The position numbers and the translations under genes are program-made. Positions 6,745 to 15,514 of a DNA stretch of 41,435 nt are shown here, piece by piece; position 1 is the first letter of the stretch; each line of letters begins with the position of its first letter. The DNA is taken from positions 1 to 41,435 of the forward strand of contig JAXDZG010000005.1 in the NCBI GenBank assembly GCA_034086985.1, read 5' to 3'. Origin of the DNA: Phascolarctobacterium_A sp034086985. GTDB lineage: Bacteria > Bacillota > Negativicutes > Acidaminococcales > Acidaminococcaceae. The notes under the pieces are model-generated. The model searched no databases, was not told the origin of the DNA, and saw nothing but the letters and a program-made list of their open reading frames with translations.

Positions 6745-8208
6745 ATGTCCGAGGTTAGAGTAAGATTTGCGCCCAGTCCTACTGGGTATTTACATATTGG
6801 TGGTGCCCGCACCGCGCTGTTCAACTGGCTTTTTGCCCGCAAAATGGGCGGTAAGCTGATTCTGCGCATCGAGGATACCGATGTGGAGCGCCTGAAGGAG
6901 GACTCCGTTAGCCAGATTATCACCAGCCTGAACTGGCTGGGCATCAACTGGGACGAGGGCCCGGAAAAGGGTGGGGACTACGGTCCGTACTATCAATCCG
7001 AGCGTTTGGATATCTATAGAAAATATTGCCAGCAGCTGGTGGAAGAGGGCAAGGCCTACTACTGCTTCTGCACCGTGGAGGAACTGGCAAAGGAGCGCGA
7101 AAAGCAAGCCGCAGCCAAGCTGTCCCCCCGTTATGTGGGCACCTGCCGCGACATTCCCGTGGAGGAGGCCAAGGCTCGCGCCGCAGCCGGTGAAAGCTAC
7201 ACCGTGCGCTTGAAGAACCCCACCGAGGGAGCTATTACCTTCCATGATTTGATTCATGGTGATATTACCTATGGTATGGACCAATTTGACGACTTTGTCA
7301 TCATGAAATCCAATGGTATTCCTACCTATAACTTCGCCGTTGTAGTGGATGACCATCTTATGGGCATGACCCATGTGCTGCGTGCTGAGGAGCATCTGTC
7401 CAACACCCCCAAGCAGCTCTTGGTGTACAAGGCCTTTGGCTGGGAGCCGCCTCAGTTTGGCCATATGTCCATGATTCTGGCACCGGACCGCTCCAAGCTG
7501 AGCAAGCGCCATGGTGCTACCTCCGTAGAAGAGTTCCGCGGTCAGGGATATCTGTCCGAGGCTATTGTGAACTACCTGACCCTGCTGGGCTGGGGCCCCG
7601 GGGATGAGCGTGAAATTTTCTCCAAGGAAGAAACGGTCAAGCTTTTTGAACTGGAGCAAATGAGCCACAAGGCTGCTATTTATGATACCAAAAAGCTCAC
7701 CTGGATGAATGGCCAATATTTGTCCGAGTTGCCCCTGGAGAAGATTTTGCCGGAGGTGAAGCCCTTCTTTGTGAAGGATGGCCTGGTAGACGAGGCTTGG
7801 TTTGCCGACCATGAGGAATATTTTGCCAAATTAGTGGACTGCGTGCGTGTGCGCGTGAAGACCCTGCAAGAGGTTGCCGATGCTTCCACTTATTTCTTCA
7901 AGGATGTTACCGAATACGATGAAAAGGGTGTAGCTAAGCACTTTAAGCCGGAAAACATCGCTATTATGGAGCAATGCATTGCTGCCATCGAAGCGGATGA
8001 TGTTTATGATTTGGCTAGCACCGAGGCTGCTTATAATAAAATCGCTGCGGACAACGGCTTGGCCCTGGGCAAGGTTATTCATCCCACCCGCTTGGCCCTG
8101 ACCGGCAGAACTGTGTCCCCTGGCATGTTCGACGTTATGGTGCTGCTGGGCAAGGAAAAGACCATTGAGCGCATGAAGAAGGCGGTTGAATATATTAAAA
8201 CTCTGTAA
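6745..8208 (+). CDS. gltX: Glutamate--tRNA ligase
   Basis: This class I aminoacyl-tRNA synthetase charges tRNA-Glu with glutamate. The HIGH signature appears as HIGG at residues 17-20 in PSPTGYLHIGGARTALFNW, and the KMSKS loop as KLSKRHGA near residue 251. CFC at about 108-110 followed later by YVGTC is the pattern of the zinc-binding insert found in many bacterial GluRS. Length (487) is normal. AAAAGGAGA lies seven bases before ATG 6745, supporting the start. Single-gene unit with its own promoter; the next gene follows after a repeat. Whether it also charges tRNA-Gln depends on the presence of GatCAB, which is not in the window. Confidence 0.96.
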   Translation: MSEVRVRFAPSPTGYLHIGGARTALFNWLFARKMGGKLILRIEDTDVERLKEDSVSQIITSLNWLGINWDEGPEKGGDYGPYYQSERLDIYRKYCQQLVEEGKAYYCFCTVEELAKEREKQAAAKLSPRYVGTCRDIPVEEAKARAAAGESYTVRLKNPTEGAITFHDLIHGDITYGMDQFDDFVIMKSNGIPTYNFAVVVDDHLMGMTHVLRAEEHLSNTPKQLLVYKAFGWEPPQFGHMSMILAPDRSKLSKRHGATSVEEFRGQGYLSEAIVNYLTLLGWGPGDEREIFSKEETVKLFELEQMSHKAAIYDTKKLTWMNGQYLSELPLEKILPEVKPFFVKDGLVDEAWFADHEEYFAKLVDCVRVRVKTLQEVADASTYFFKDVTEYDEKGVAKHFKPENIAIMEQCIAAIEADDVYDLASTEAAYNKIAADNGLALGKVIHPTRLALTGRTVSPGMFDVMVLLGKEKTIERMKKAVEYIKTL

Positions 8209-8213
8209 GAATT

Positions 8214-8256
8214 CCTCCGCCTCGCAAGCTCGGCACCTCCCTTTGCAAAGGGAGGC
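8214..8256 (+). repeat. Dispersed intergenic palindromic repeat, copy 2
   Basis: Same unit as at 5821: CCTCCGCCTCGCAAGCTCGG, then a perfect 20-base palindrome at 8236-8255 (CCTCCCTTTG and its complement). It starts six bases after the gltX stop and is the only hairpin between gltX and the next gene. It is preceded by AAGAATT, as is the variant at 18538. Confidence 0.8.
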
Positions 8257-8280
8257 TCTCTACTACCTAGGAGGTAGCGA

Positions 8281-9132
8281 ATGAAAATACTATTAACTTC
8301 TATTATACTAGTTATGCTCTGCCTGCCGGTGTTCGCTGACCAAAGGACTACTATTCTTGAAGAGAACGCGACCATTGGCAAGGCTGCTGTCACCCTGCCT
8401 TATATCGATGGCAGCAACGATGTAGCTTATGAAAAGCAGCTCAACGCGCTGGTGCGCGAGACCGCTACCGCCCTCATTAAGGAAGTGGGCGGGGGCAGCG
8501 TGAGCTATGAGGTGAAGCTCAATCGTCCCAGCCTAGTGGGCATTTTGCTCACTGCTACCAACGGTGAGCGCGTGGCCTATGCGGGCCTGAACCTTGACTT
8601 AACCACCGGCAAGGAATTTACTGTTACCGATTTCTTCGTAGACAAGGAGCAGGTACAGCAAGCCTTGGGCGACTATAGCAAGGTGCTTTTTGCTGAGGAA
8701 GGCTTTTATCTGCAGGAGCAAAAATATGGTGCCTATACCAATTTTGTGCCCTATAACAAGGTGCTGGACCATATGCGTATTGGCGAAGCCGGCCGTATTA
8801 TGCAGGTGGCGCGTCTAACTGCTGCTGCCAACGGCAAAACCTTGGTCATGGAGAAGCCGGGACTCTTGGCCCTGAAGCTGGCCAGCAATCCTTCTACCGG
8901 TTATAGCTGGCAAATGAGCGCAGATAGCGCCGCTGTGGTGAGGGTTGGTAGTACCTTTATTATCCCTCGTGAGGAAGAGGAGCGCCTGGCAACGGGCGTG
9001 GCTGGTACGGAAATTCTGTTCCTCAATGCGAATGAGCCCGGAACCTACAAGGTGCAAATGGAATACAAGCGTCCTTGGGAAAGAATTAGTCTGGATAAAT
9101 TTAGCTTTACCATTGTTGTTAAGGGAGCATGA
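8281..9132 (+). CDS. Secreted protein with C-terminal chagasin-like (I42) protease-inhibitor domain
   Basis: An N-terminal signal peptide (residues 1 to about 19: MKILL, hydrophobic core, ending VFA-DQ) sends the protein out of the cytoplasm. Residues about 30-185 resemble DUF4163/DUF3298-type domains (AAVTLPYIDGSNDVAYEKQL; TGKEFTVTDFF). The C-terminal part has the three loops of chagasin-family cysteine-protease inhibitors: NPSTGYSW from residue 203, GVAG from 239 and RPWE from 264. AGGAGG seven bases before ATG 8281 supports the start. It lies ten bases ahead of zapA and may be in the same transcript. The inhibitory target is unknown; an endogenous cell-surface or host protease is possible. 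No lipobox is seen. Confidence 0.75.
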   Translation: MKILLTSIILVMLCLPVFADQRTTILEENATIGKAAVTLPYIDGSNDVAYEKQLNALVRETATALIKEVGGGSVSYEVKLNRPSLVGILLTATNGERVAYAGLNLDLTTGKEFTVTDFFVDKEQVQQALGDYSKVLFAEEGFYLQEQKYGAYTNFVPYNKVLDHMRIGEAGRIMQVARLTAAANGKTLVMEKPGLLALKLASNPSTGYSWQMSADSAAVVRVGSTFIIPREEEERLATGVAGTEILFLNANEPGTYKVQMEYKRPWERISLDKFSFTIVVKGA

Positions 9133-9142
9133 GGAGAAAGCT

Positions 9143-9388
9143 ATGGAAAAAACAGCTATTTCGGTACAAATATATAATGAAACCTATGTGCTTCGCACCT
9201 CCGCACCTCAAACCCAGGTGCTGAAGATTGCTCAAAATGTGGACGAGCGCATGAAGCGCTTGGCAGCGGATAAGCAGGTGCAAAATCGGGAGAAGCTGGC
9301 CGTATGGACAGCTTTGGATTTGGCAGCGGAGCTTAATGAGCTGCAGGAGCGTTACGACAAGCTTTTGGCCGCAGTGCGTGAAAGGTAA
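9143..9388 (+). CDS. zapA: Cell division protein ZapA
   Basis: ZapA binds FtsZ and bundles its filaments at the division site. The 81-residue product has the short N-terminal beta part (ISVQIYNETYVLRT) and a long helix (VDERMKRLAADKQV onward, ending LQERYDKLLAAVRER) that forms the coiled-coil tetramer. GAGGAG at 9131-9136 lies six bases before ATG 9143 and overlaps the stop of the upstream gene. A longer in-frame opening from 8945 overlaps the inhibitor gene and is rejected. Position just ahead of a U32 protein and mutS2 is typical of Bacillota. Confidence 0.88.
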   Translation: MEKTAISVQIYNETYVLRTSAPQTQVLKIAQNVDERMKRLAADKQVQNREKLAVWTALDLAAELNELQERYDKLLAAVRER

Positions 9389-9390
9389 GA

Positions 9391-11859
9391 ATGATGAAGC
9401 AAGAATATATTGAGCTTTTAGCTCCAGCTGGAAGCTGGGAGGCACTGGAGGCGGCGGTGAATGCCGGCGCCGATGCAGTGTACATGGGCGGCAAAGCCTT
9501 TGGCGCCCGTGCCTACGCCAGCAATTTCGATAAAGAAGAAATGGCAAGGGCGGTGTACTTTGCTCATATGCACAGAGTACGCCTGTACATCACTGTCAAT
9601 ACCTTGGTGGATGATAGTGAGCTAGCGGAGCTAGCGGACTATCTCCTCTTTTTGAATAATGTGGGCGTGGACGGCATCATCGTGCAGGATTTGGGCGTGA
9701 TTAGATTAGCACGCCAAATCGTGCCGGAGCTGCCCCTGCATGCCAGCACCCAAATGACCATCACCAATAGCAGTGGTGTGGACTTTGCGGTGAGTGCTGG
9801 CATGGAGCGCAGCGTTTTGGCACGTGAGCTGTCCCTGAAGGAAATCGCAGCCGCCTGTAGCCGTGGCACGGAGATTGAAACCTTCATCCACGGCGCCCTT
9901 TGCGTGTGCTACAGCGGTCAATGCCTTATGAGCAGTCTCATCGGCGGCCGCAGCGGCAACCGTGGCCGCTGCGCCCAGCCCTGCCGCTTGCCCTATAAGC
10001 TCTTAAACGCCAAGGGCGAGGATATGCTGGCGGGCAAGGACGCAGGGCAGTACCTGCTGAGCCCCAAGGATATGAACACCTTAGAGATTTTGCCCCAGCT
10101 CATCGAAGCAGGCGTAGTGAGCTACAAAATCGAAGGTCGCATGAAGCGGCCTGAGTACGTGGCCGTGGTGGTGGACGCTTATCGTCGTGCCATCGACAGC
10201 TACAAGGCAGGCAATTACAATGTTCCTGCCGAGGATTTAGCGAACATCGAACAAATATTTAATAGAGACTTCACCACGGCTTATCTGACTCATCGTCCGG
10301 GCAAGGAAATGATGAGCGACAGACGTCCCAATAATAGGGGCGTCTTGGTAGGCCGTGTAACGAAATTAGACAAGCAGCATAACAAGGCCACTGTGAAGCT
10401 GGACAAGGAGCTGCATTTAGGCGATGGCCTGGAGTTTTGGGTGAGCGTGGGTGGCCGCGTAGGCACCACGGTTACAGAAATGCTTAAGAATGGCGCCAGC
10501 GTCGAGGTTGCTCGCCCCGGCGAGCAGGTCACCATCGACGTGCCCAAGGGAGTGCGCTTTAACGATAGAGTTTTCCGCACGCTGGACAGTCGCTTGATGG
10601 CCTACGCGGGCCAATTCTTTGGCCCCGATGCGAAAAAACGCATTGGCATTAAGGCTGTGGTAACGGCCAAGCTAGGCCAGCCCATGACCGTCGTCCTCAC
10701 GGACGACGAGGGCAACGTAGGCTACGGCGAGACCAACTTCATCGTGGAAGCGGCGCGGAAGCGCGCGCTTGACGATGAAGTGGTGCGCAAGCAGATAGAT
10801 CGTCTTGGCACAACTGAGTACGCTTTGCACGCGTTAGAGTTCGTGCATGACGATAATGTTATGGTGCCCATGAGCGAAATGAACGAAGCGCGGCGTATGG
10901 CCTGTGAGGCCCTGGACGCCGCGCGCTTAGAAGCCTTTGCGCCGGCGCGCACTGCTGTGCACGCCTACAGCGCCAGCCTGCAGCCGAGGATGCGCAAGCC
11001 GCGCCCTGTGCAAAGCAAGCTCACGGTGCATTGCGACAGCCTGGGCAAGGTGAATGCTGCTTTGCAGGCGGGCGCGGAGCGCATCCTCTTCGGGGGCGAT
11101 TGCTTCAATCATCAGCTGCCTAGCGAGGCGGATTATGCTAAGGCAGCTGAGCTCTGCCGGAAGGCGGGGCGTGAGCTGGCCTTTGCCACACCGCGCATTA
11201 TTAAGGAAGCACAGCTGACTTATTTCGATAAGCTCTTCGCGCTGTGGCAGGATTTACAGCCTGACTATGTGTATATCAATAATAATGGCCTCTGGACCTT
11301 AGCCAAAAAATATGCGGGACTTAAGCTCATTGCCGACATGTCCCTGAACATTTTCAACAGCCAGAGCCTGCAGTTCTGGCAGGAAAATGGCGCTGTGGGC
11401 GCTGTCATCAGTCCTGAGCTGACCATGGGTCAGGTGGAGCATTTGACCAGCGTGAGCCCGCTGCCCTTGGAATGCATGATTCAAGGTCGCTTGGAAATGA
11501 TGGTTTCCGAGTATTGCGTGGGCGGTAGCTTCCTAGGGGATTTGCACAAGGGTGCTTGCCAATTCAACTGCCGCGAAAAATTATTCTTGGGCGACCGCAA
11601 GGAGGCTCAATTCCCCGTGGCCACGGACCAATTCTGCCGCATGCATATTTTGAATGCTCACGAGCTGTCCCTTGTTGCCAACGTGCAGCAGCTAGCGGAG
11701 GCAGGTGTAACAAGCCTGCGCATTGACGGACGTGAGTACGACGAGGCTAAGCTGGCAGAGCTGATTGAGCTCTATCGCCGCGTGCTGGGCGGCGCCGTGG
11801 AAGATCCAGAAAATCTGCCGGGAACCACCCGCGGACATTATTTTAGAGGTGTGATGTAA
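9391..11859 (+). CDS. U32-family protein (collagenase-like / TrhP-RlhA type), DUF3656-containing
   Basis: Members of this family are annotated as U32 peptidases, but several act in RNA hydroxylation (TrhP on tRNA U34, RlhA on 23S rRNA) using prephenate and an iron-sulfur cluster. The N-terminal half has LLAPAGSWEALEAAVNAGAD, YITVNTLV and the signature around HGALCVCYSGQC, then RGRCAQPCRLPY, giving four cysteines suited to a 4Fe-4S site. A DUF3656 middle follows, and a second U32-like segment (LTVHCDSLGKVNAAL to about FNCREKLFL). At 822 residues it is the long, double-domain form. The start is ATG 9391 or 9394, two bases after zapA; the stop abuts the mutS2 start, so the three genes form one operon. 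Which RNA it modifies cannot be told from the sequence. Confidence 0.85.
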   Translation: MMKQEYIELLAPAGSWEALEAAVNAGADAVYMGGKAFGARAYASNFDKEEMARAVYFAHMHRVRLYITVNTLVDDSELAELADYLLFLNNVGVDGIIVQDLGVIRLARQIVPELPLHASTQMTITNSSGVDFAVSAGMERSVLARELSLKEIAAACSRGTEIETFIHGALCVCYSGQCLMSSLIGGRSGNRGRCAQPCRLPYKLLNAKGEDMLAGKDAGQYLLSPKDMNTLEILPQLIEAGVVSYKIEGRMKRPEYVAVVVDAYRRAIDSYKAGNYNVPAEDLANIEQIFNRDFTTAYLTHRPGKEMMSDRRPNNRGVLVGRVTKLDKQHNKATVKLDKELHLGDGLEFWVSVGGRVGTTVTEMLKNGASVEVARPGEQVTIDVPKGVRFNDRVFRTLDSRLMAYAGQFFGPDAKKRIGIKAVVTAKLGQPMTVVLTDDEGNVGYGETNFIVEAARKRALDDEVVRKQIDRLGTTEYALHALEFVHDDNVMVPMSEMNEARRMACEALDAARLEAFAPARTAVHAYSASLQPRMRKPRPVQSKLTVHCDSLGKVNAALQAGAERILFGGDCFNHQLPSEADYAKAAELCRKAGRELAFATPRIIKEAQLTYFDKLFALWQDLQPDYVYINNNGLWTLAKKYAGLKLIADMSLNIFNSQSLQFWQENGAVGAVISPELTMGQVEHLTSVSPLPLECMIQGRLEMMVSEYCVGGSFLGDLHKGACQFNCREKLFLGDRKEAQFPVATDQFCRMHILNAHELSLVANVQQLAEAGVTSLRIDGREYDEAKLAELIELYRRVLGGAVEDPENLPGTTRGHYFRGVM

Positions 11860-14241
11860 ATGGCACGCTTTGCAATCAAAACATTGGAATTTGATAAGGT
11901 CAAGAGCCTTTTGGCTGCCAAGGCCGGTACCTTTTTGGGTAAGCAGGCAGTGGGCGCCTTGCAAATCGAGAGCGATTTCGGCAAGGTGAAGGCTTTGCAG
12001 GAGGAAACGGCGGAGGCTCTGCGCATTATGGACGAGGGCAAGCGCTTTCCCTTTGGCGGTGCCTTTAATATCACTGGTGATGTGAAGCGGGCGGAGCTGG
12101 GCAGTACCCTGCTGCCGGAGGAGCTGTTGCACATTCAGACCACAGCGGAGGCTCTGCGCTCCATGAAGGAGTTCTTAGCCGATAACGCGGAAATGGCCCC
12201 TGCTTTGGCTGATTATGCCAGCCAGATGCAGCAGTTTTCCCGCTTGGAAAAGCAGATTTCCAGCGCTATTGACGAGCACGCCGAGATTAAGGATAACGCT
12301 TCTCCCAAATTAAATGGCCTGAGAACCGCTATTCAAATTTCTAAAAATCGGGTCAAGGATAAGCTGGACAGCATCCTCCACGACCCCAATAACCAAAAAT
12401 ATTTCCAGGATAACATCGTGACCATGCGTGGAGACCGCTATGTTATCCCTGTGAAGCAAGAATATAAAATGAATTTTCCGGGCATCGTCCACGACCAAAG
12501 TGGCACCGGTGCTACCCTTTTCATCGAGCCCTTGGCTGTTGTAAATCTGAACAACGATATTAAGCGCTATGTGGCCGAGGAGAAGGAGGAAATGGAGCGC
12601 ATTCTGCGCCAGCTGACCCAAAACGTAGGACAGGAGGCCAGCGCGCTCCTAGCAACTCTCGAAATTTTTACGAAAATAGATGTGATTTGCGCTAAGGCCC
12701 TGCTGGCTCAGGAGCAGCACGCGGTGCGGCCCATGCTAGTTTTAAACGGCAAGGTGGATATTCATCAGGGACGTCATCCCTTGCTTAATAAGGACACAGT
12801 GGTACCATTGGACGTACAACTGGGCGAAAAATTCACCATGCTGCTGATCACGGGTCCTAACACCGGCGGTAAAACAGTGGCCTTAAAGGCCGTGGGCTTG
12901 TTCGCTTTAATGGCTCAAACTGGCATGTTCATCCCAGCTCTAAGCGCAACGTTGCCCGTGTTTAGGGCGGTTTATGCGGATATTGGCGATGAGCAGAGCA
13001 TTGAACAAAGTCTGTCCACCTTCTCTGCCCATATGACCAATTTGATCAGCATTTTGAATGAGGTCAAAGCAGGGGACTTAGTACTAGTGGACGAAATCTG
13101 CGCCGGTACCGATCCCAACGAGGGTGCCGCTCTAGCTATGAGTATGCTGGAGCATTTACATGAAAACAAGGTGCTGACTATGGTAACCACGCACTACAGC
13201 GAGTTGAAGACCTTCGCTTACGGTCACGAGGGCATGGAAAACGCTAGCGTGGAATTTGACCCTGTGTCCTTAAGGCCTACCTATCGCTTGCTTATGGGCG
13301 TGCCTGGTAGTAGTAATGCCTTCAACATCAGCCGCAGGCTGGGGCTGGCAGAAGGCATTATCGAACAGGCTGGCAAGCTGCTGAACCAAGAGCATGTGCA
13401 CATGGAAAATGTGCTGCAGGAGTTGGATAGCGAGCGCCGCCGTTATGAAAGCGGCAGCGCGGAGATTGAAGCCCTGCGGCGCGAAAGCGAGCAGCTGCGC
13501 AACGCGCTGGCTTACTCCAAGGCAGAGTTTGAGCGACGCAAGAACGACATGCTGCGCAAGGCGCGGGAGCAAGCCGACGAGATTTATCGCCGGAGCCGCC
13601 GTGAATCCGAGGCCGTGCTCAAGGAGCTGCGCTCCATGAAGGCCGATTATGATGCCAAAAAGCTGGAGGAGGCGGCGGAGGCAGCTCGCAAGAAGCTGAA
13701 CAAGACGCTGAGCGAGGAGGCGCCGCTGCCGGAGGGAGCTCCCTTGGACGCGAAGACGGCCAAGAAGGGTCTCAATGTTTTCGTTATTTCCCTGGGCAAG
13801 AACGGTATTATTACGGACGTCAAGGGCAACGAGGTCACTGTGCAAGTGGGCATTTTGAAGATGAATGTGCCTGCCAAGAAGTGCCTGTTGACCAAGGCGC
13901 AGCCTGTCGACACCAGCGGAGAGGCGAAGAAGCGCAAGGGCTTTACGAAAAACGCTGCGGCTAATTACGCTCACCAAATGTTCGTGGCTAAGTCCGGCAG
14001 TGCCAAGCAGGAAATTGACCTGCGGGGTATGACCTTGGATGAGGCCATTCCGGCGGTGGATAAGGCCATCGACGATGCCCTCATTGCGGGCATCGGTCAG
14101 CTGCGTTTGATTCACGGCAAGGGAACGGGCGCGCTGAGGGCGGGCCTGACGGCTTATTTAGAGAATAATCGCTTTGTGCGCAAGCTGGAAACGGCTGCAC
14201 TGGATGCCGGAGGCAGCGGCGCAACGGTGATTGATTTATAG
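11860..14241 (+). CDS. mutS2: Endonuclease MutS2
   Basis: MutS2 is a MutS-like ATPase lacking the mismatch-recognition domain. It has been linked to suppression of recombination and, in Bacillus, to splitting collided ribosomes. Seen here are the core and lever domains, Walker A GPNTGGKT at residues 332-339, Walker B LVLVDEICAGTDPNEGAAL, a long coiled-coil from about 505 to 620 (LNQEHVHMENVLQELDSERR onward), a KOW-like segment, and a C-terminal Smr nuclease domain from about 718 (IDLRGMTLDEAI; LIHGKGTGALR). The 793-residue length is normal. ATG 11860 follows the upstream stop with no gap; AGAGGTGATG within the upstream gene serves as Shine-Dalgarno. Confidence 0.95.
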   Translation: MARFAIKTLEFDKVKSLLAAKAGTFLGKQAVGALQIESDFGKVKALQEETAEALRIMDEGKRFPFGGAFNITGDVKRAELGSTLLPEELLHIQTTAEALRSMKEFLADNAEMAPALADYASQMQQFSRLEKQISSAIDEHAEIKDNASPKLNGLRTAIQISKNRVKDKLDSILHDPNNQKYFQDNIVTMRGDRYVIPVKQEYKMNFPGIVHDQSGTGATLFIEPLAVVNLNNDIKRYVAEEKEEMERILRQLTQNVGQEASALLATLEIFTKIDVICAKALLAQEQHAVRPMLVLNGKVDIHQGRHPLLNKDTVVPLDVQLGEKFTMLLITGPNTGGKTVALKAVGLFALMAQTGMFIPALSATLPVFRAVYADIGDEQSIEQSLSTFSAHMTNLISILNEVKAGDLVLVDEICAGTDPNEGAALAMSMLEHLHENKVLTMVTTHYSELKTFAYGHEGMENASVEFDPVSLRPTYRLLMGVPGSSNAFNISRRLGLAEGIIEQAGKLLNQEHVHMENVLQELDSERRRYESGSAEIEALRRESEQLRNALAYSKAEFERRKNDMLRKAREQADEIYRRSRRESEAVLKELRSMKADYDAKKLEEAAEAARKKLNKTLSEEAPLPEGAPLDAKTAKKGLNVFVISLGKNGIITDVKGNEVTVQVGILKMNVPAKKCLLTKAQPVDTSGEAKKRKGFTKNAAANYAHQMFVAKSGSAKQEIDLRGMTLDEAIPAVDKAIDDALIAGIGQLRLIHGKGTGALRAGLTAYLENNRFVRKLETAALDAGGSGATVIDL

Positions 14242-14266
14242 GATTTTTTTAAAGGAGGCAAATATT

Positions 14267-15514
14267 ATGGTTATGAGTATTGCTGCAAAACATGCTAAGG
14301 GCAAGGCTGCCCAGGACAAAATTTTTGGTGCTAACGCTGCTGCAGTAGCAGCTGCTGCTAAGTTCGGCAAGGACGCTGTTACCAACGCTACCATCGGCGC
14401 TATTTTGGATGAGGATGAAAATCTGGTGTGCCTGCCCACCGTGGAAAAGGTATATCGCAGCCTGAAAACCAACGAATTGATCGCTTATGCACCCATCAGC
14501 GGTCTGCCGGAATATTTGGATTGTGTATTGACCGCTGCCTTTGGCCAATCCCGTCCTGAGGGCTATGTGGCTGCTGTAGCAACTGCTGGCGGCACCGGTG
14601 CCATTCACCATGCTATTTGGAACTATCTGGACGAGGGCGAGACCGCTCTGTGCTCCGATTGGTACTGGGGCGCTTACAAGGTGCTCTGCGACGATATGGG
14701 CCGCAAATTCACCACCTATAAGATGCTGGATGAAAACAATAAATTCAATCTGCCTGCTTTAAAGGCTAAGATTGACGAGCTGTTGGCTCAGCAAGACAAC
14801 CTGCTCTATCTTTTGAATACTCCTGCTCATAACCCCACCGGCTACAGCCTCAGCGAAGAGGATATGGACGGCGTGCTGGGCGTTTTGAAGGAAGCTGCTG
14901 CTAAGCCCGGTAAGAACATCGTTTTCTTCCTGGATGTGGCTTATATTGACTATGCTGGCGAGAAGGAAGAGGTTCGCAAAATCTTTAAGAAGCTGAGCGG
15001 TCTGCCTGCTAATATCCTCTGTATCGTGGGCTACAGCATGTCCAAGGGCTTTACCATGTATGGCCAACGTACCGGCGCTATGATTGGTATTTCCTCCGAT
15101 GCTGATGTCATCAAGGAATTTGCCGACATTAACCAATACACCAGCCGCGCAACCTGGTCCAATATTAACCGTCCTGCAATGCGCACCTTGGCTACTATTT
15201 ACAGCGACCCTGAGCTGCTGGAGAAGGTTTGCCAAGAGCGTGATTACTACTATCAAATGATTAAGGCTCGTGCCGACCTCTTCACTAAAGAGGCTAAGGA
15301 GTGCGGTCTGCCCATGCTGCCCTATGTGGCTGGCTTCTTCCTGAGCATTCCGGCTAAGAACCCCGATGCAATTTGCGATAAGCTCCATGAGGATAATATC
15401 TTCGCCGTACCTCTGGCTGCAGGCGTGCGTATTGCCGTTTGCGCAGTACCTCTAAAGAAAATTGCCGGTATGGCTGCTAAGGTGAACGCAGCTATGCAGG
15501 CTGTGGAGCAATAA
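14267..15514 (+). CDS. Class I/II PLP aminotransferase (aspartate/aromatic type)
   Basis: The 415-residue product is a fold-type I aminotransferase resembling aspartate and aromatic amino-acid aminotransferases. Visible are the substrate-domain AYAPISGLPEYLDCVLTAAFG, NTPAHNPTGYSL (the Asn that contacts PLP), DVAYIDYAG, and GYSMSKGFTMYGQRTGAMI, in which the Lys is the probable Schiff-base residue. AAGGAGG at 14252-14258, eight bases before ATG 14267, fixes the start; a longer frame from 14231 would overlap mutS2. The gene ends one base into the kinase start codon. The exact amino-donor preference cannot be read from sequence. Confidence 0.85.
   Translation: MVMSIAAKHAKGKAAQDKIFGANAAAVAAAAKFGKDAVTNATIGAILDEDENLVCLPTVEKVYRSLKTNELIAYAPISGLPEYLDCVLTAAFGQSRPEGYVAAVATAGGTGAIHHAIWNYLDEGETALCSDWYWGAYKVLCDDMGRKFTTYKMLDENNKFNLPALKAKIDELLAQQDNLLYLLNTPAHNPTGYSLSEEDMDGVLGVLKEAAAKPGKNIVFFLDVAYIDYAGEKEEVRKIFKKLSGLPANILCIVGYSMSKGFTMYGQRTGAMIGISSDADVIKEFADINQYTSRATWSNINRPAMRTLATIYSDPELLEKVCQERDYYYQMIKARADLFTKEAKECGLPMLPYVAGFFLSIPAKNPDAICDKLHEDNIFAVPLAAGVRIAVCAVPLKKIAGMAAKVNAAMQAVEQ

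Noticed and set aside
6790..7812. A 340-codon open frame opposite gltX
   Set aside because: The sense frame is a clear GltX; the antisense product is low-complexity-like and has no ribosome site or domain.
8945..9142. Longer form of ZapA starting inside the inhibitor gene
   Set aside because: The extra 66 residues are out of frame with and overlap a real gene; GAGGAG places the start at 9143.
13270..14115. A 281-codon open frame opposite mutS2
   Set aside because: It mirrors the coiled-coil and Smr part of MutS2 and shows no family features.
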